Source: Bacteroidales bacterium
GTDB lineage: Bacteria; Bacteroidota; Bacteroidia; Bacteroidales; P3
Assembly: GCA_017530105.1 (NCBI GenBank)
Contig: JAFXMW010000040.1
Span: 1 to 41,541, forward strand
Direction of reading: 5' to 3'
DNA: 41,541 nucleotides
The notes beneath the pieces are model-generated. The model ran no database searches, was not told the DNA's origin, and worked only from the letters and a program-made list of their open reading frames with translations. Shown one piece after another: positions 7,130-15,706 of the stretch (position 1 is the stretch's first letter; each line of letters starts with the position of its first letter). A program made the position numbers and the translations under genes.

Positions 7130-8764
7130 ATGAAAAAATTAGCATTATCAATTATGACCATTGCAATGCTTGCTACCGTGGGTTGCAAGAGCAACAAAAC
7201 CGAAGAAAAATCGGAAATTCAGCAGAAAGTTGACGAGTATGCCGAATTCACTTTGACCACCGATTTGAGCGTTCTTTCCGAAAAGGAAAAGCAACTCCTC
7301 CCCATCTTCATCCAGATTGCGGACATCATGGATGACCTTTACTGGGACCAGTATTTCGGCCCTGAAAACCGCGCCAACCTCGACACCATCACCGACCCTG
7401 ACGTCAAGAAATTCGCCATGATCCAATACGGTGCTTGGGACCGTCTGGGTGAGGAGCGTCCTTTCATCCCCGGCTACGGCGAGCGTCCCGCTGGCTGCAA
7501 CTTCTACCCCATTGACATGACTGCCGAAGAATACGAAGCACTTGCCGACCCCGCCAAGAGCAGCCAGTACACCGTCATCCGCCGCGACGAGAACGGTGCC
7601 CTCAAAGTGGTGCCTTACCATGTGGAATATGCCGACCGCCTTGCAAAAGTGGACAGCCTTATGGGCTTGGCCATCGACTTGGCTGAGGATCCCGGCCTGA
7701 AAAACTACCTCACCGAGCGCCGCAAAGCCCTCATGACCGACGACTACTATGCCAGCGATGTGGCTTGGATGAACATGAAAGAGAGCAAACTCGACTTCGT
7801 GGTCGGTCCTATCGAGAACTACGATGACGCCCTCTACGGCAACAAGACCTCCTACGAGTCATTCATCCTCGTGAAAGACGAGAAATGGAGCAACGACCTC
7901 GCCAAATTCGTCACCATGCTGCCCCAGTTGCAGAGCGACCTGCCCTGCGACCCGAAATACAAACCCGCCATGCAGGGTGCCGCCAGCGACCTTAACGTCT
8001 ACGACGTCATCTACTACGCAGGCGACTGCAACGCGGGCTCCAAGACCATCGCCATCAACCTGCCCAACGACGAGCGCATCCACAAAACCATGGGTGCCCG
8101 CCGTCTGCAGCTCAAGAACGCCATGCAGGCCAAATTCGAAACCATCCTCAAACCCATCGCCAACCTGCTCATCAGCGATGACCAGCTCGACAACGTCAAC
8201 TTCAACGCCTTCTTCAGCAACGTCTGCTTCCACGAAGTGGCCCACGGTTTAGGCATCAAAGAGACCGTCACCGACGGCAAGAGCCTGCGCGAAGCCCTCG
8301 GCAGCCAGTATAGCGCATGGGAAGAAGCCAAAGCCGACATCTGCGGCCTCTTCCTCACCACCCGCCTCATCGAAATGGGCGAAATCACCAACTGCACCAA
8401 AGAGGACGCCTTCGTCACCTTCATTGCCGGCATCCTGCGCAGTGTGCGTTTCGGTGCCACCGAGGCTCACGGCATTGCCAACATGATGTGCTTCAACTAC
8501 CTGCAGGACAACGGCGCTTTCACCCGCAACCAAGATGGCAAATACGTCATCAATGTTGAGAAAGCCGAAGAGGCCATGAAGAGCTGGGCCGCCCTCATCC
8601 TGAAAGTGGAAGGCGAAGGTGATGTATCGTTTGCCAAGACCTACTCGGCCGAGAACGGTAAAATCCGTCCTGACCTGCAGGCCGACCTCAACACCATCAG
8701 CACCAACAACATCCCCCGCGACATCCGCTACAACCAAGGCTTGAAAGCCCTCGGACTCCAATAA
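7130..8764 (+). CDS. M49 (dipeptidyl-peptidase III)-like zinc metallopeptidase, lipoprotein
   Basis: 544 residues from the ATG at 7130, chosen because it starts a signal peptide (MKKLALSIMTIAMLATVGC) with a lipobox (ATVGC), so the mature protein should be a lipid-anchored envelope protein. An in-frame ATG at 7001 would bury this signal and overlaps the promoter. The zinc-binding helix HEVAHG is at residues 368-373, and a second helix EEAKAD at about 398-403 supplies the third ligand. This HExxH...EExxAD pair with the downstream CGLF matches the M49 family, although classical DPP III has HExxGH. Expected activity is release of dipeptides from peptide N-termini; substrate unknown. The gene is monocistronic, with its own promoter and a strong terminator, and looks like the resident chromosomal neighbour of the tRNA. 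Confidence 0.8.
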   Translation: MKKLALSIMTIAMLATVGCKSNKTEEKSEIQQKVDEYAEFTLTTDLSVLSEKEKQLLPIFIQIADIMDDLYWDQYFGPENRANLDTITDPDVKKFAMIQYGAWDRLGEERPFIPGYGERPAGCNFYPIDMTAEEYEALADPAKSSQYTVIRRDENGALKVVPYHVEYADRLAKVDSLMGLAIDLAEDPGLKNYLTERRKALMTDDYYASDVAWMNMKESKLDFVVGPIENYDDALYGNKTSYESFILVKDEKWSNDLAKFVTMLPQLQSDLPCDPKYKPAMQGAASDLNVYDVIYYAGDCNAGSKTIAINLPNDERIHKTMGARRLQLKNAMQAKFETILKPIANLLISDDQLDNVNFNAFFSNVCFHEVAHGLGIKETVTDGKSLREALGSQYSAWEEAKADICGLFLTTRLIEMGEITNCTKEDAFVTFIAGILRSVRFGATEAHGIANMMCFNYLQDNGAFTRNQDGKYVINVEKAEEAMKSWAALILKVEGEGDVSFAKTYSAENGKIRPDLQADLNTISTNNIPRDIRYNQGLKALGLQ

Positions 8765-8784
8765 AAACAATCATATTAAACTAT

Positions 8785-8832
8785 CACATAGCCCGTTGCT
8801 GCATCGGTGCAGCGGCGGGCTATGTGTTTTTC
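8785..8832 (+). terminator. Strong rho-independent terminator after the M49-like gene
   Basis: CACATAGCCCG (8785-8795) pairs perfectly with CGGGCTATGTG (8816-8826). An inner GCTGCA/TGCAGC stem extends it, and TTTTTTC follows. Confidence 0.9.
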
Positions 8833-8856
8833 TTCACCCCTGCCGGGAAAAACCAC

Positions 8857-8963
8857 CTTCGCTCGTTATCCATCAGTTCTCCCATATTTCTCCCATATTT
8901 CTCCCATACGGGATGGGAGAAATATGGGAGAACTAACGCTGAAGTAACGGATAACGAGCGAAG
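8857..8963. repeat. Long inverted repeat with inner 11-bp tandem repeats
   Basis: Outer arms of 15 bp (CTTCGCTCGTTATCC at 8857-8871; its exact complement at 8949-8963) enclose perfect inner arms of 22 bp (8875-8896 with 8913-8934). The left half consists of TTCTCCCATAT-type units repeated three times at 11-bp period (8877, 8888, 8899). The structure is downstream of the terminator and upstream of the capsule promoter, in a region without genes. The remaining stretch 8964-9200 shows nothing I can call. Confidence 0.75.
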
Positions 8964-9208
8964 TCTCATTCAACAAAAAAAGATTCTCTTTAGCGGAAAA
9001 AGATACCTTGATGCATCATATATTCCTATTATACACTGCATTACGAGAAAGAAACAACTGGGGACGAGAGGGCTTTGTTGAGACTGGCGACCTTGGGGCT
9101 ATTGACATAGGTGATTTACCGGGTGAAACGACAAGGTGTTGAGCTGTGCGTTTGGCTCTGTCTTGCAAGTTTCTTTGCATAAAATGTAGGTAGAATTGAA
9201 AAAAAACG

Positions 9209-9216
9209 TAACTTTG
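9209..9216 (+). promoter_or_regulatory. Candidate promoter at the head of the glycan locus
   Basis: TAACTTTG matches the TAnnTTTG -7 box. The next start codon is at 9445, which implies a leader of about 220 nt. No invertible inverted repeats were found flanking it. Ahead of the first gene there is an unusually good Shine-Dalgarno AAAGGAG at 9433-9439, 5 nt before the ATG. Confidence 0.55.
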
Positions 9217-9444
9217 TAGTTGGGTAGAACGAGAGGATTATCCGTTTATCAGACTGGGTGCCAGATGCTAATATTCGGTAATCACGGGATTGGACAAAGT
9301 GTTTATTCTCATATTCCCCTATTTGAGAAGCAGGAATAAAGCCATCGCGTTCAATTGGATGGAGACTACCGTGAGAGGTTTTGTGGCAGGGGTAAGAAAA
9401 AGCGGCTATCAATTTAATAACTGACAATAAACAAAGGAGTTGAC

Positions 9445-10521
9445 ATGGAAAACAGACCTATGGTAACCATTGCTGTAGCGGTGTATAACGTTGAGAGATT
9501 TTTGCCGAAAGGTTTCGACTCAATTCTGGCACAGACCTATACAGATTTCGAGGTGGTTGTTATCGACGACGGTTCGACAGACAATACACTGGCAATGTGC
9601 CAGCGGATTGCCGAGACCGATTCCCGCATCAGGGTGTTACATTTCCCCCATAGGGGATTGGGTCCGGTGAGGAATTCGTTGATTGAGAATGCCCGTGGAA
9701 AATATCTGTATTTCTTTGACATAGACGATTATATTGAGCCTGACACACTGGCCGACAATGTGGCGGCTATAGAGGACGGGGATAACGACGTGGTTCTTTT
9801 TGGCTTTTACGTCGAGCAAAAGGTTACAGGGGTATGCGACGGAGTGAGCCTACCCGACAAGAGGATGGGGACCAATGAAGAGTTCAAGCAGTTCTATTGC
9901 AATGAGCTGGTGAAGTCGGCTTATGGGTGCGGCTATTTGTGGTCAAAGTTTTATCGGTATGAATTTGTGAGAGATTTGTATGCTGCCGGTGTGCATTTTG
10001 AGAATATAGAGATGCACGAGGACGAATTATTCAACCTCAAATTATTCAGGCACATCTCCCGATGCCGTTCGCTTTCGAAGAAATACTATCACTATGTGAT
10101 TTATCCCAAAGGAAATACCACCACCCGATACAGGGAAAGGGGCTATGAAAATTCAATTATTCTGTACAACAGCCGAATAGAACTGTACCGCGAATGGATA
10201 AAGGACCGGGAAGACCTGCTGGTTGATTTCCGACAGCTTTTGCTGATTGCGGTGAGTGGCAGTGTGATGATATTTGACTATTATTCCCAGGCCAATATGG
10301 GTTTGGTGAAGTCGTATCGGCAAGTAAAGCGTGTGTTGGGGCTTCCGGAGGTGCGGGAATGTGCTCAGAACTGTCGGATAGAACTGAGCGGCACGCACAA
10401 GAGTGCCTTTAACAGAATGATGGACAAGGCGTTCTACGAGAATAAACCGTTGCGGTTCCTTTTTGCCCGTTGGATAAGAGACCAATACCGGATTGTGAAG
10501 AAACTACGCAAAGGCCGGTAA
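9445..10521 (+). CDS. GT2 family glycosyltransferase
   Basis: 358 residues. The N-terminal GT-A domain shows the GT2 nucleotide-binding signature VIDDGSTDNT (about 39-48) and the metal-binding FDIDDYIEP around residues 91-99. The donor sugar cannot be deduced. It is expected to add one sugar to a lipid-linked glycan on the cytoplasmic side of the inner membrane. The ATG at 9445 is supported by AAAGGAG five nt upstream. It is separated from upxY by 435 nt containing a hairpin and a second promoter, so it may be a separate transcription unit ahead of the main operon. Family confidence is high; specificity is unknown. Confidence 0.9.
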   Translation: MENRPMVTIAVAVYNVERFLPKGFDSILAQTYTDFEVVVIDDGSTDNTLAMCQRIAETDSRIRVLHFPHRGLGPVRNSLIENARGKYLYFFDIDDYIEPDTLADNVAAIEDGDNDVVLFGFYVEQKVTGVCDGVSLPDKRMGTNEEFKQFYCNELVKSAYGCGYLWSKFYRYEFVRDLYAAGVHFENIEMHEDELFNLKLFRHISRCRSLSKKYYHYVIYPKGNTTTRYRERGYENSIILYNSRIELYREWIKDREDLLVDFRQLLLIAVSGSVMIFDYYSQANMGLVKSYRQVKRVLGLPEVRECAQNCRIELSGTHKSAFNRMMDKAFYENKPLRFLFARWIRDQYRIVKKLRKGR

Positions 10522-10616
10522 AAACATACGGCAAATCAGGAAAATTTTTTTTTCGAAAACAGTACCTTTTGCAGATGGTTTTACTGCAAGAGAAGTTGAT
10601 TTGCGCAAGGATTTCC

Positions 10617-10648
10617 TTGTTGCAACAGGGTATTGCCCTGTGCAACAA
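10617..10648. other. Strong stem-loop between first GT gene and upxY
   Basis: TTGTTGCAACAGGG (10617-10630) pairs with CCCTGTGCAACAA (10636-10648) with a single bulged A and a 5-nt loop. No T run follows, so it is not a standard terminator. It lies in the 435-nt gap 10522-10956, upstream of the upxY promoter; I see no gene in that gap. Confidence 0.55.
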
Positions 10649-10762
10649 AGAGACACTCTGGAGAGATGCTTCATCATCTGCACCAAAAGGGGTCCTATCG
10701 GTGTGATAACGGTATGGGAGAATAAAAAAACATAATAATATTAACAATTAAAAAAAAAGTTG

Positions 10763-10770
10763 TATTTTTG
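10763..10770 (+). promoter_or_regulatory. Promoter box for the upxY-led operon
   Basis: TATTTTTG fits TAnnTTTG and sits after an A-rich tract. The predicted start site is near 10777, giving a leader of about 180 nt before the upxY ATG at 10957. Confidence 0.6.
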
Positions 10771-10773
10771 CAG

Positions 10774-10807
10774 AATAGATAAATTGTCTATTATTGGTGT
10801 AATAGAC
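10774..10807 (+). promoter_or_regulatory. Two mutually exclusive hairpins in the upxY leader
   Basis: AATAGA (10774-10779) can pair with TCTATT (10787-10792). The latter is also part of GTCTATTA (10786-10793), which pairs perfectly over 8 bp with TAATAGAC (10800-10807). Only one stem can form at a time. In Bacteroides, UpxY proteins act in the leader between promoter and upxY, so an antitermination or pausing switch is plausible but inferred. Confidence 0.5.
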
Positions 10808-10956
10808 AGAAAGCAGGTGGATTACGCCGGAAGTCCTTGGACAGGGACAGGCGTTGAAAGGGAAGGATATAGCCCCCAATCTTCCAGGGACTTCACGCCC
10901 ATGCATGAAGTAGAGGGAGAATTGTCCCTACAGAAGGCATACAAAAGAACAACAGA

Positions 10957-11463
10957 ATGGCAGAACAACGATGGTATGCGGCAAAAGTGCAGTACAACCG
11001 GGTACAGCCCATACGTGAGCACCTGATGGCTGACGGAGCAGAACTCTTCATCCCGGAGGTGATACGGTCGCTGGTGTTTTTCAAAGCCACGGAAGAGTAC
11101 CTGGCACATTTCGAACAGGAGCATTTCAGCCAGATGTGGGTATACCGCAACCCGTTGACGCATAAGCCGTCGGCCATACCCGACCATGAGATGGAAGTTT
11201 TTGTATTTGTCTGCACATCGGGGAAACAAGGTCTGACATACCTCGGCGACGACCGACCGGAGTATCACCGCGGCGACAGGGTACGGGTTACAGAAGGGCC
11301 GTTGAAAGGTGCCGAGGGCCATGTGGTAAGGATAAAAAAGGACAGAAGGCTTGTAATCACCGTGCGTGGAGTGGCGGCACTGGCAACTACCTATATCCAT
11401 CCCCGTTTTCTGGAGCCTGTCGCAAAAGAACACAGCAATAATTCAGCCTGTGACAACACCTGA
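10957..11463 (+). CDS. upxY: UpxY-type NusG-like transcription antiterminator
   Basis: 168 residues, typical of UpxY proteins. The NusG N-terminal domain (about 1-100) starts with RWYAAKVQYNR, and a KOW domain follows (about 105-140; GDRVRVTEGPLKGAEGHV). In Bacteroides fragilis each capsule locus begins with such a gene, and its product prevents premature termination in its own long operon. Here it is preceded by its own promoter and a hairpin-rich leader, and followed after 72 nt by the sugar transferase. It probably controls expression of the operon from here towards 41205. No UpxZ partner is seen nearby. Confidence 0.92.
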   Translation: MAEQRWYAAKVQYNRVQPIREHLMADGAELFIPEVIRSLVFFKATEEYLAHFEQEHFSQMWVYRNPLTHKPSAIPDHEMEVFVFVCTSGKQGLTYLGDDRPEYHRGDRVRVTEGPLKGAEGHVVRIKKDRRLVITVRGVAALATTYIHPRFLEPVAKEHSNNSACDNT

Positions 11464-11535
11464 GACATACGCATTAGCTCCGCTGCATTGACTCGACAGG
11501 ATGGCAGCGAAAACCAACAGAATATAACACAAGAG

Positions 11536-12720
11536 ATGAGAAAGCCCTTATTTCCTCTCGACCCTTTGAAAGAGAAATACTACTACCCCAGAAAGAATTT
11601 TAAGGAGGTGGGGAGCGAAGGGTGTGACAAACTTGACCCCGACACCATTGAGGATGACGATGTCCGAAAGGTGTTCAAGGAGGTGGAGACTTTGCCAATC
11701 AAGCAAGTGTACCGATGGTTTCTGGACCATCGCGACGAGTTTGCCCCCACGTCGCTGCTTTGGGGCATCCGCAACAACGGCGGAGACCCGATACCAGACC
11801 GCGAGAATGGCGAGCCTTATCACGCTATATTCGTGCAACGCCCGCTGCACACGATTTACGAGCTGGATGTATTCCTTGCCAACGCCAACCGACATCTTAC
11901 CGACGGGGGCTACCTGATGTGCAATTGCCGCACATCGTCGGTGAAGAAGGCTGTCATTTACAGCCGCTACCCACGCGGCATAAACAGACTGTACTATGGC
12001 TTGCATTATTTGTGGCACAGAGTGTTCCCCAAAATCAAGGTACTGAAGAACATCTATTTTGCCGTCACCAAGGGTCGCAACCGCACCTTCCACCGCGTGG
12101 AGATACTGGGAAGGCTGTATCATGCAGGTTTCGAGGTGATATACGAGAGTACGACACATGGTGAGTTTCGTGTGCTTGCCCGCAAGGTGAAAGAACCTAT
12201 CACCGAGGGGGTGCCCAGTTCATCGCCCATCGCCAAACTGAAACGGGTGGGCAAGAACGGAAAGCTGATAACGGTTTACAAGTTCCGTACCATGTACTCG
12301 TACAGCGAGTATTTGCAGGAATATGTTTACCAACACCGCCGTCTGGACAAGACCGGCAAGTTTTACCACGACTATAGAGTGAACACCATAGGGGCATTGC
12401 TCCGCAAAACATGGCTCGACGAGCTACCGATGGTGATTAACATGCTGAAAGGGGAGATGAAACTGGTTGGTGTGAGACCGCTTTCGCAACAGTTTTTCGG
12501 ACTTTACAGCCCCGAGATGCAAGAACTACGCATCAAAACCAAGCCGGGTTTGCTGCCACCGCTCTATTACGAAAAGGAGCAACCCGAGACCCTTGACGGC
12601 ATACAAGAGTCGGAGCGCCGCTATATCGAGGCCTATCTGAAACATCCCATCAGAACGGATTGGAAATATTTTTGGGGGATTGTGGGGAACATCTTTTTCC
12701 ACCATAAACATTCCCACTAA
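11536..12720 (+). CDS. Phosphoglycosyl transferase (sugar transferase) with methyltransferase-like N-terminal domain
   Basis: 394 residues from the ATG at 11536; an upstream in-frame TTG at 11488 adds 16 residues. The C-terminal half has the bacterial sugar transferase signature: RVGKNGK (237-243), YKFRTMY, and the catalytic Asp-Glu in WLDELPMVIN (295-296) followed by GEMKLVGVRP. Such enzymes transfer a sugar-1-phosphate to undecaprenyl phosphate to start a repeat unit. Usually a re-entrant membrane helix directly precedes RVGKNGK; here that place holds a polar segment (ARKVKEPITEGVPSSS). The N-terminal half (about 95-215) instead resembles a degenerate Rossmann methyltransferase (YLMCNCRT...LGRLYHAGFEVIYES). 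It is probably the initiating transferase, but its membrane attachment is unclear. Confidence 0.85.
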   Translation: MRKPLFPLDPLKEKYYYPRKNFKEVGSEGCDKLDPDTIEDDDVRKVFKEVETLPIKQVYRWFLDHRDEFAPTSLLWGIRNNGGDPIPDRENGEPYHAIFVQRPLHTIYELDVFLANANRHLTDGGYLMCNCRTSSVKKAVIYSRYPRGINRLYYGLHYLWHRVFPKIKVLKNIYFAVTKGRNRTFHRVEILGRLYHAGFEVIYESTTHGEFRVLARKVKEPITEGVPSSSPIAKLKRVGKNGKLITVYKFRTMYSYSEYLQEYVYQHRRLDKTGKFYHDYRVNTIGALLRKTWLDELPMVINMLKGEMKLVGVRPLSQQFFGLYSPEMQELRIKTKPGLLPPLYYEKEQPETLDGIQESERRYIEAYLKHPIRTDWKYFWGIVGNIFFHHKHSH

Positions 12721-12763
12721 CAACGGATTGAAAGACAAAAAATGAAAAACCAAAATACACTAT

Positions 12764-13633
12764 ATGAGTGAATCACAGGAATGGACAACAGTAATCAAGC
12801 CTAAAGATAAATTGTTGGCTGTCGATTTCAAGGAGTTGTGGAGGTATCGCGACCTTTTCACCCTGTTTGTAAAACGCAATATCATCACCCAATACAAGCA
12901 GACGGTACTTGGACCGTTGTGGTTTGTGATACAGCCTGTACTGACGGTGTTGATGTATATGGTGGTGTTTGGCGGCATCGCCGGCATCGCCACCGACGGG
13001 ATACCGCAACCACTGTTCTATCTGGCGGGTACGTGCATGTGGCACTATTTTTCCGATTGTTTATTGAAAACATCAAACACCTTTGTCAGCAATAGCGGTC
13101 TTTTTGGCAAAGTGTATTTCCCCAGATTGATTACCCCTCTTTCCAACGTAACCTCCAATCTGCTGCGTTTCGGTATCCAGATGGGCTTGTTTATCATCGT
13201 CTATGTCATTTACGCCATCGGGGGATGCACAGCGCACTTGACATGGTATATCCTGCTGTTTCCGCTTCTGGTGATAATGATGGCCGGCCTGGCATTGGGT
13301 TTTGGAGTGCTGATTTCGAGTTTGACAACGAAATACCGCGACTTGCAGATACTCTTCTCTTTCGTAATATCGCTGTGGATGTACGCTACCCCCATTGTCT
13401 ATCCGCTTAGCCTCGCCAAAGGCAAGATGGCTCTTGGAATGGATTTATACACCATAATGCGACTCAACCCTGTCACCCCCGTGTTGGAGACCTTCAAATA
13501 CGGAGCTCTGGGTGCCGGTGAGTTTGTGGGATGGTCCTGGCTGGGATACAGCTTTGTGTTTATGGTTGTCCTGCTTGCCGTCAGTATAGTGGTATTCAAC
13601 AAGACTCAGAAGAGTTTCATGGACACTGTGTAG
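12764..13633 (+). CDS. wzm: ABC-2 type polysaccharide export permease
   Basis: 289 residues with about six hydrophobic spans: around 50-70, 80-90, 135-160, 168-190, 200-215 and 255-280. The N-terminal segment [23 protein letters not shown] is typical of Wzm/TagG/KpsM permeases just before the first span. It pairs with the ATPase at 15707. Together they would flip an undecaprenyl-linked glycan to the periplasm. gmd follows after 4 nt, so the genes are co-transcribed. Confidence 0.93.
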   Translation: MSESQEWTTVIKPKDKLLAVDFKELWRYRDLFTLFVKRNIITQYKQTVLGPLWFVIQPVLTVLMYMVVFGGIAGIATDGIPQPLFYLAGTCMWHYFSDCLLKTSNTFVSNSGLFGKVYFPRLITPLSNVTSNLLRFGIQMGLFIIVYVIYAIGGCTAHLTWYILLFPLLVIMMAGLALGFGVLISSLTTKYRDLQILFSFVISLWMYATPIVYPLSLAKGKMALGMDLYTIMRLNPVTPVLETFKYGALGAGEFVGWSWLGYSFVFMVVLLAVSIVVFNKTQKSFMDTV

Positions 13634-13637
13634 AGAG

Positions 13638-14759
13638 ATGAAGAAAGCATTGATAACAGGCATCACCGGACAGGATGGCAGTTTCCTGGCAGAGTTTCTC
13701 TTGGAAAAGGGATACGATGTGCATGGGGTAATACGCAGGTCGTCGGTAGACTTTCGTGAACGCATAGCCCATTTGGAGGGACATGTTCATTTCCATCTGC
13801 ACTACGGTGATATGAGTGATACGCTGAGCGTAATCCAGACTGTGATGGCTGTGCAGCCCGACGAGATTTACAATCTGGCAGCCCAAAGCCATGTGCAGGT
13901 GAGTTTCGACGCACCTGAGTATACCGCCAACGTGGATGCCACCGGGGTGTTGAGGATTTTGGAAGCCGTGAGACAGTGCGGGCTGGAAAAGAGATGCAGA
14001 ATCTACCAGGCCAGTACATCGGAACTTTATGGACGCGTGGAACAAGTACCACAGAACGAAGAGACTCCTTTCCACCCCTATAGCCCGTATGCAGTAGCCA
14101 AACTCTATGGCTACTGGATAGTGAAAGAGTATCGTGAGGCATACGGAATGTTCTGCTGCAACGGTATCCTTTTCAACCATGAAAGCGAGCGGCGCGGCGA
14201 GACTTTCGTGACAAGAAAGATAACTCTGGCCGCTGCCCGCATACGCCAAGGGAGGCAGGAGAAACTGTATCTGGGCAATCTGTCGTCGCTGCGAGATTGG
14301 GGCTATGCCCGAGACTATGTGGAATGTATGTGGCTGATACTGCAACACGAGAGGCCAGATGACTTTGTCATCGCCACTGGGGAGCAGCACTCGGTAAGAG
14401 AATTTTGCCAGCTTGCTTTCCACTATGCGGGCATTGAGTTGCGATGGGAAGGCGAAGGAGCTGATGAGAAAGGAATATGCACCGCCGTGGACGGTTCGCA
14501 GCCCGACAGCACGGGTCTGGTTGGCAAGACACTGGTGGAAGTAAGTCCTGACTTTTACCGTCCGACGGATGTGGTCAACCTGCTGGGCGATCCCGCCAAG
14601 GCTAAACGACAATTAGGATGGAACCCCGGAAAGACACCTTTTGACAAGCTTGTGAAACTGATGGTGGAAAACGATATGGCCAAAGTAGCATCAGACCATG
14701 CCGCCGCACGTGTGCGTTGCAATCTGGCCGAGTATCTGGAGAAAGGTATTGTGAAATGA
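13638..14759 (+). CDS. gmd: GDP-mannose 4,6-dehydratase
   Basis: 373 residues, the same length as E. coli Gmd. It is a short-chain dehydrogenase fold with NAD(P)-binding GITGQDGSF (about 8-16) and RRSS. The catalytic Thr/Ser and the Tyr-x3-Lys pair (SPYAVAK) are around residues 129-155. It converts GDP-D-mannose to GDP-4-keto-6-deoxy-D-mannose. The stop overlaps the start of fcl by ATGA, the usual gmd-fcl coupling. The intermediate could also feed an aminotransferase; see the DegT gene at 40093. Confidence 0.97.
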   Translation: MKKALITGITGQDGSFLAEFLLEKGYDVHGVIRRSSVDFRERIAHLEGHVHFHLHYGDMSDTLSVIQTVMAVQPDEIYNLAAQSHVQVSFDAPEYTANVDATGVLRILEAVRQCGLEKRCRIYQASTSELYGRVEQVPQNEETPFHPYSPYAVAKLYGYWIVKEYREAYGMFCCNGILFNHESERRGETFVTRKITLAAARIRQGRQEKLYLGNLSSLRDWGYARDYVECMWLILQHERPDDFVIATGEQHSVREFCQLAFHYAGIELRWEGEGADEKGICTAVDGSQPDSTGLVGKTLVEVSPDFYRPTDVVNLLGDPAKAKRQLGWNPGKTPFDKLVKLMVENDMAKVASDHAAARVRCNLAEYLEKGIVK

Positions 14760-15697
14760 ACAAGGAGTCGAAAATATACGTTGCAGGGCATTGCGGAATG
14801 GTCGGGTCAGCGATAGTGCGACGGCTGCAGAAGGACGGCTACCACAATCTGCTGCTACGTTCTCATTCGCAGTTAGATTTATGCCGGCAAGAGGCGGTTG
14901 AAGACTTTTTTGCCAAGGAACGTCCAGAATATGTTTTCCTTGCCGCAGCAAAGGTGGGAGGGATTGTGGCCAACCAAAAGGCTCCGGCCGATTTCATGTA
15001 TCAGAACATGATGCTTGAGATGAACGTAATCCATGCCGCCTGGCAGAATGGATGCAAGAAACTCCTTTTTTTAGGGTCGAGTTGTATTTACCCGAGGCTT
15101 GCTCCCCAGCCCATGCGCGAAGACTGCCTCCTCACCTCGTCGCTGGAACCCACCAACGAGGCCTACGCCTTGGCAAAGATTTCCGGACTGAAATACTGCC
15201 AATACCTTAATCGCCAGTACGGCACTGACTATATTAGTGTGATGCCTACAAATCTCTATGGCCCCGGCGACAACTACCATCCAGAACACAGCCATGTGCT
15301 TCCCGCATTGATACGTCGATTTCACGAAGCAAAGATGGCGGGAGCAGAAGAGGTGACTTGCTGGGGTGACGGGACTCCACTGCGCGAATTCCTTTATGTT
15401 GACGATTTGGCCGACCTTTGTCTGTTTTTGATGAACAATTACAGCGGGGACGAGACGGTCAACGCTGGCACTGGCAAAGAAATAACCATCAAACAATTGA
15501 CAGAACTTGTGGCCCAAGAGGTGGGATACACGGGAAAGATAAAATGGGACATTTCCCGTCCCAACGGTACACCCCGAAAGTTGCTCGATGTGAGCAAGGC
15601 GAAAGCAATGGGGTGGACATACAGAACCGAAATAGAAGAAGGCATCCGCTTGGCCTACCGTGACTTCCTTGAGAATCCTGTCCGGGCGGAACGATAA
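14756..15697 (+). CDS. fcl: GDP-L-fucose synthase
   Basis: 313 residues from the ATG at 14756, which overlaps the gmd stop; an earlier in-frame start at 14717 would overlap gmd by 43 nt. It shows NADP-binding GHCGMVGSA (about 9-17), catalytic SSCIYP, and Tyr-x3-Lys (YALAK). It epimerises and reduces GDP-4-keto-6-deoxymannose to GDP-L-fucose. With gmd this predicts fucose in the glycan. Confidence 0.97.
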   Translation: MNKESKIYVAGHCGMVGSAIVRRLQKDGYHNLLLRSHSQLDLCRQEAVEDFFAKERPEYVFLAAAKVGGIVANQKAPADFMYQNMMLEMNVIHAAWQNGCKKLLFLGSSCIYPRLAPQPMREDCLLTSSLEPTNEAYALAKISGLKYCQYLNRQYGTDYISVMPTNLYGPGDNYHPEHSHVLPALIRRFHEAKMAGAEEVTCWGDGTPLREFLYVDDLADLCLFLMNNYSGDETVNAGTGKEITIKQLTELVAQEVGYTGKIKWDISRPNGTPRKLLDVSKAKAMGWTYRTEIEEGIRLAYRDFLENPVRAER

Positions 15698-15706
15698 TCA
15701 TATCTT

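Noticed and set aside
8824-9081. Small open frame of 85 codons
   Set aside because: It starts in the terminator and runs through the inverted repeat, so its sequence is explained by the DNA structure.
9116-9427. Minus-strand open frame of 103 codons in the leader of the first GT gene
   Set aside because: No family resemblance, no promoter or ribosome site, and it covers the plus-strand promoter and leader.
10470-10706. Small open frame of 78 codons before upxY
   Set aside because: Spans the end of the GT gene and the 10617-10648 stem-loop; no family resemblance or start signal.
9200-10800. Invertible (phase-variable) capsule promoter as in Bacteroides fragilis
   Set aside because: I found no matching inverted repeats flanking the boxes at 9209 or 10763 and no invertase-type recombinase near the locus; the only recombinase is the prophage integrase.
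13617-14612. Minus-strand open frame of 331 codons
   Set aside because: Antisense to gmd, which is unambiguous.
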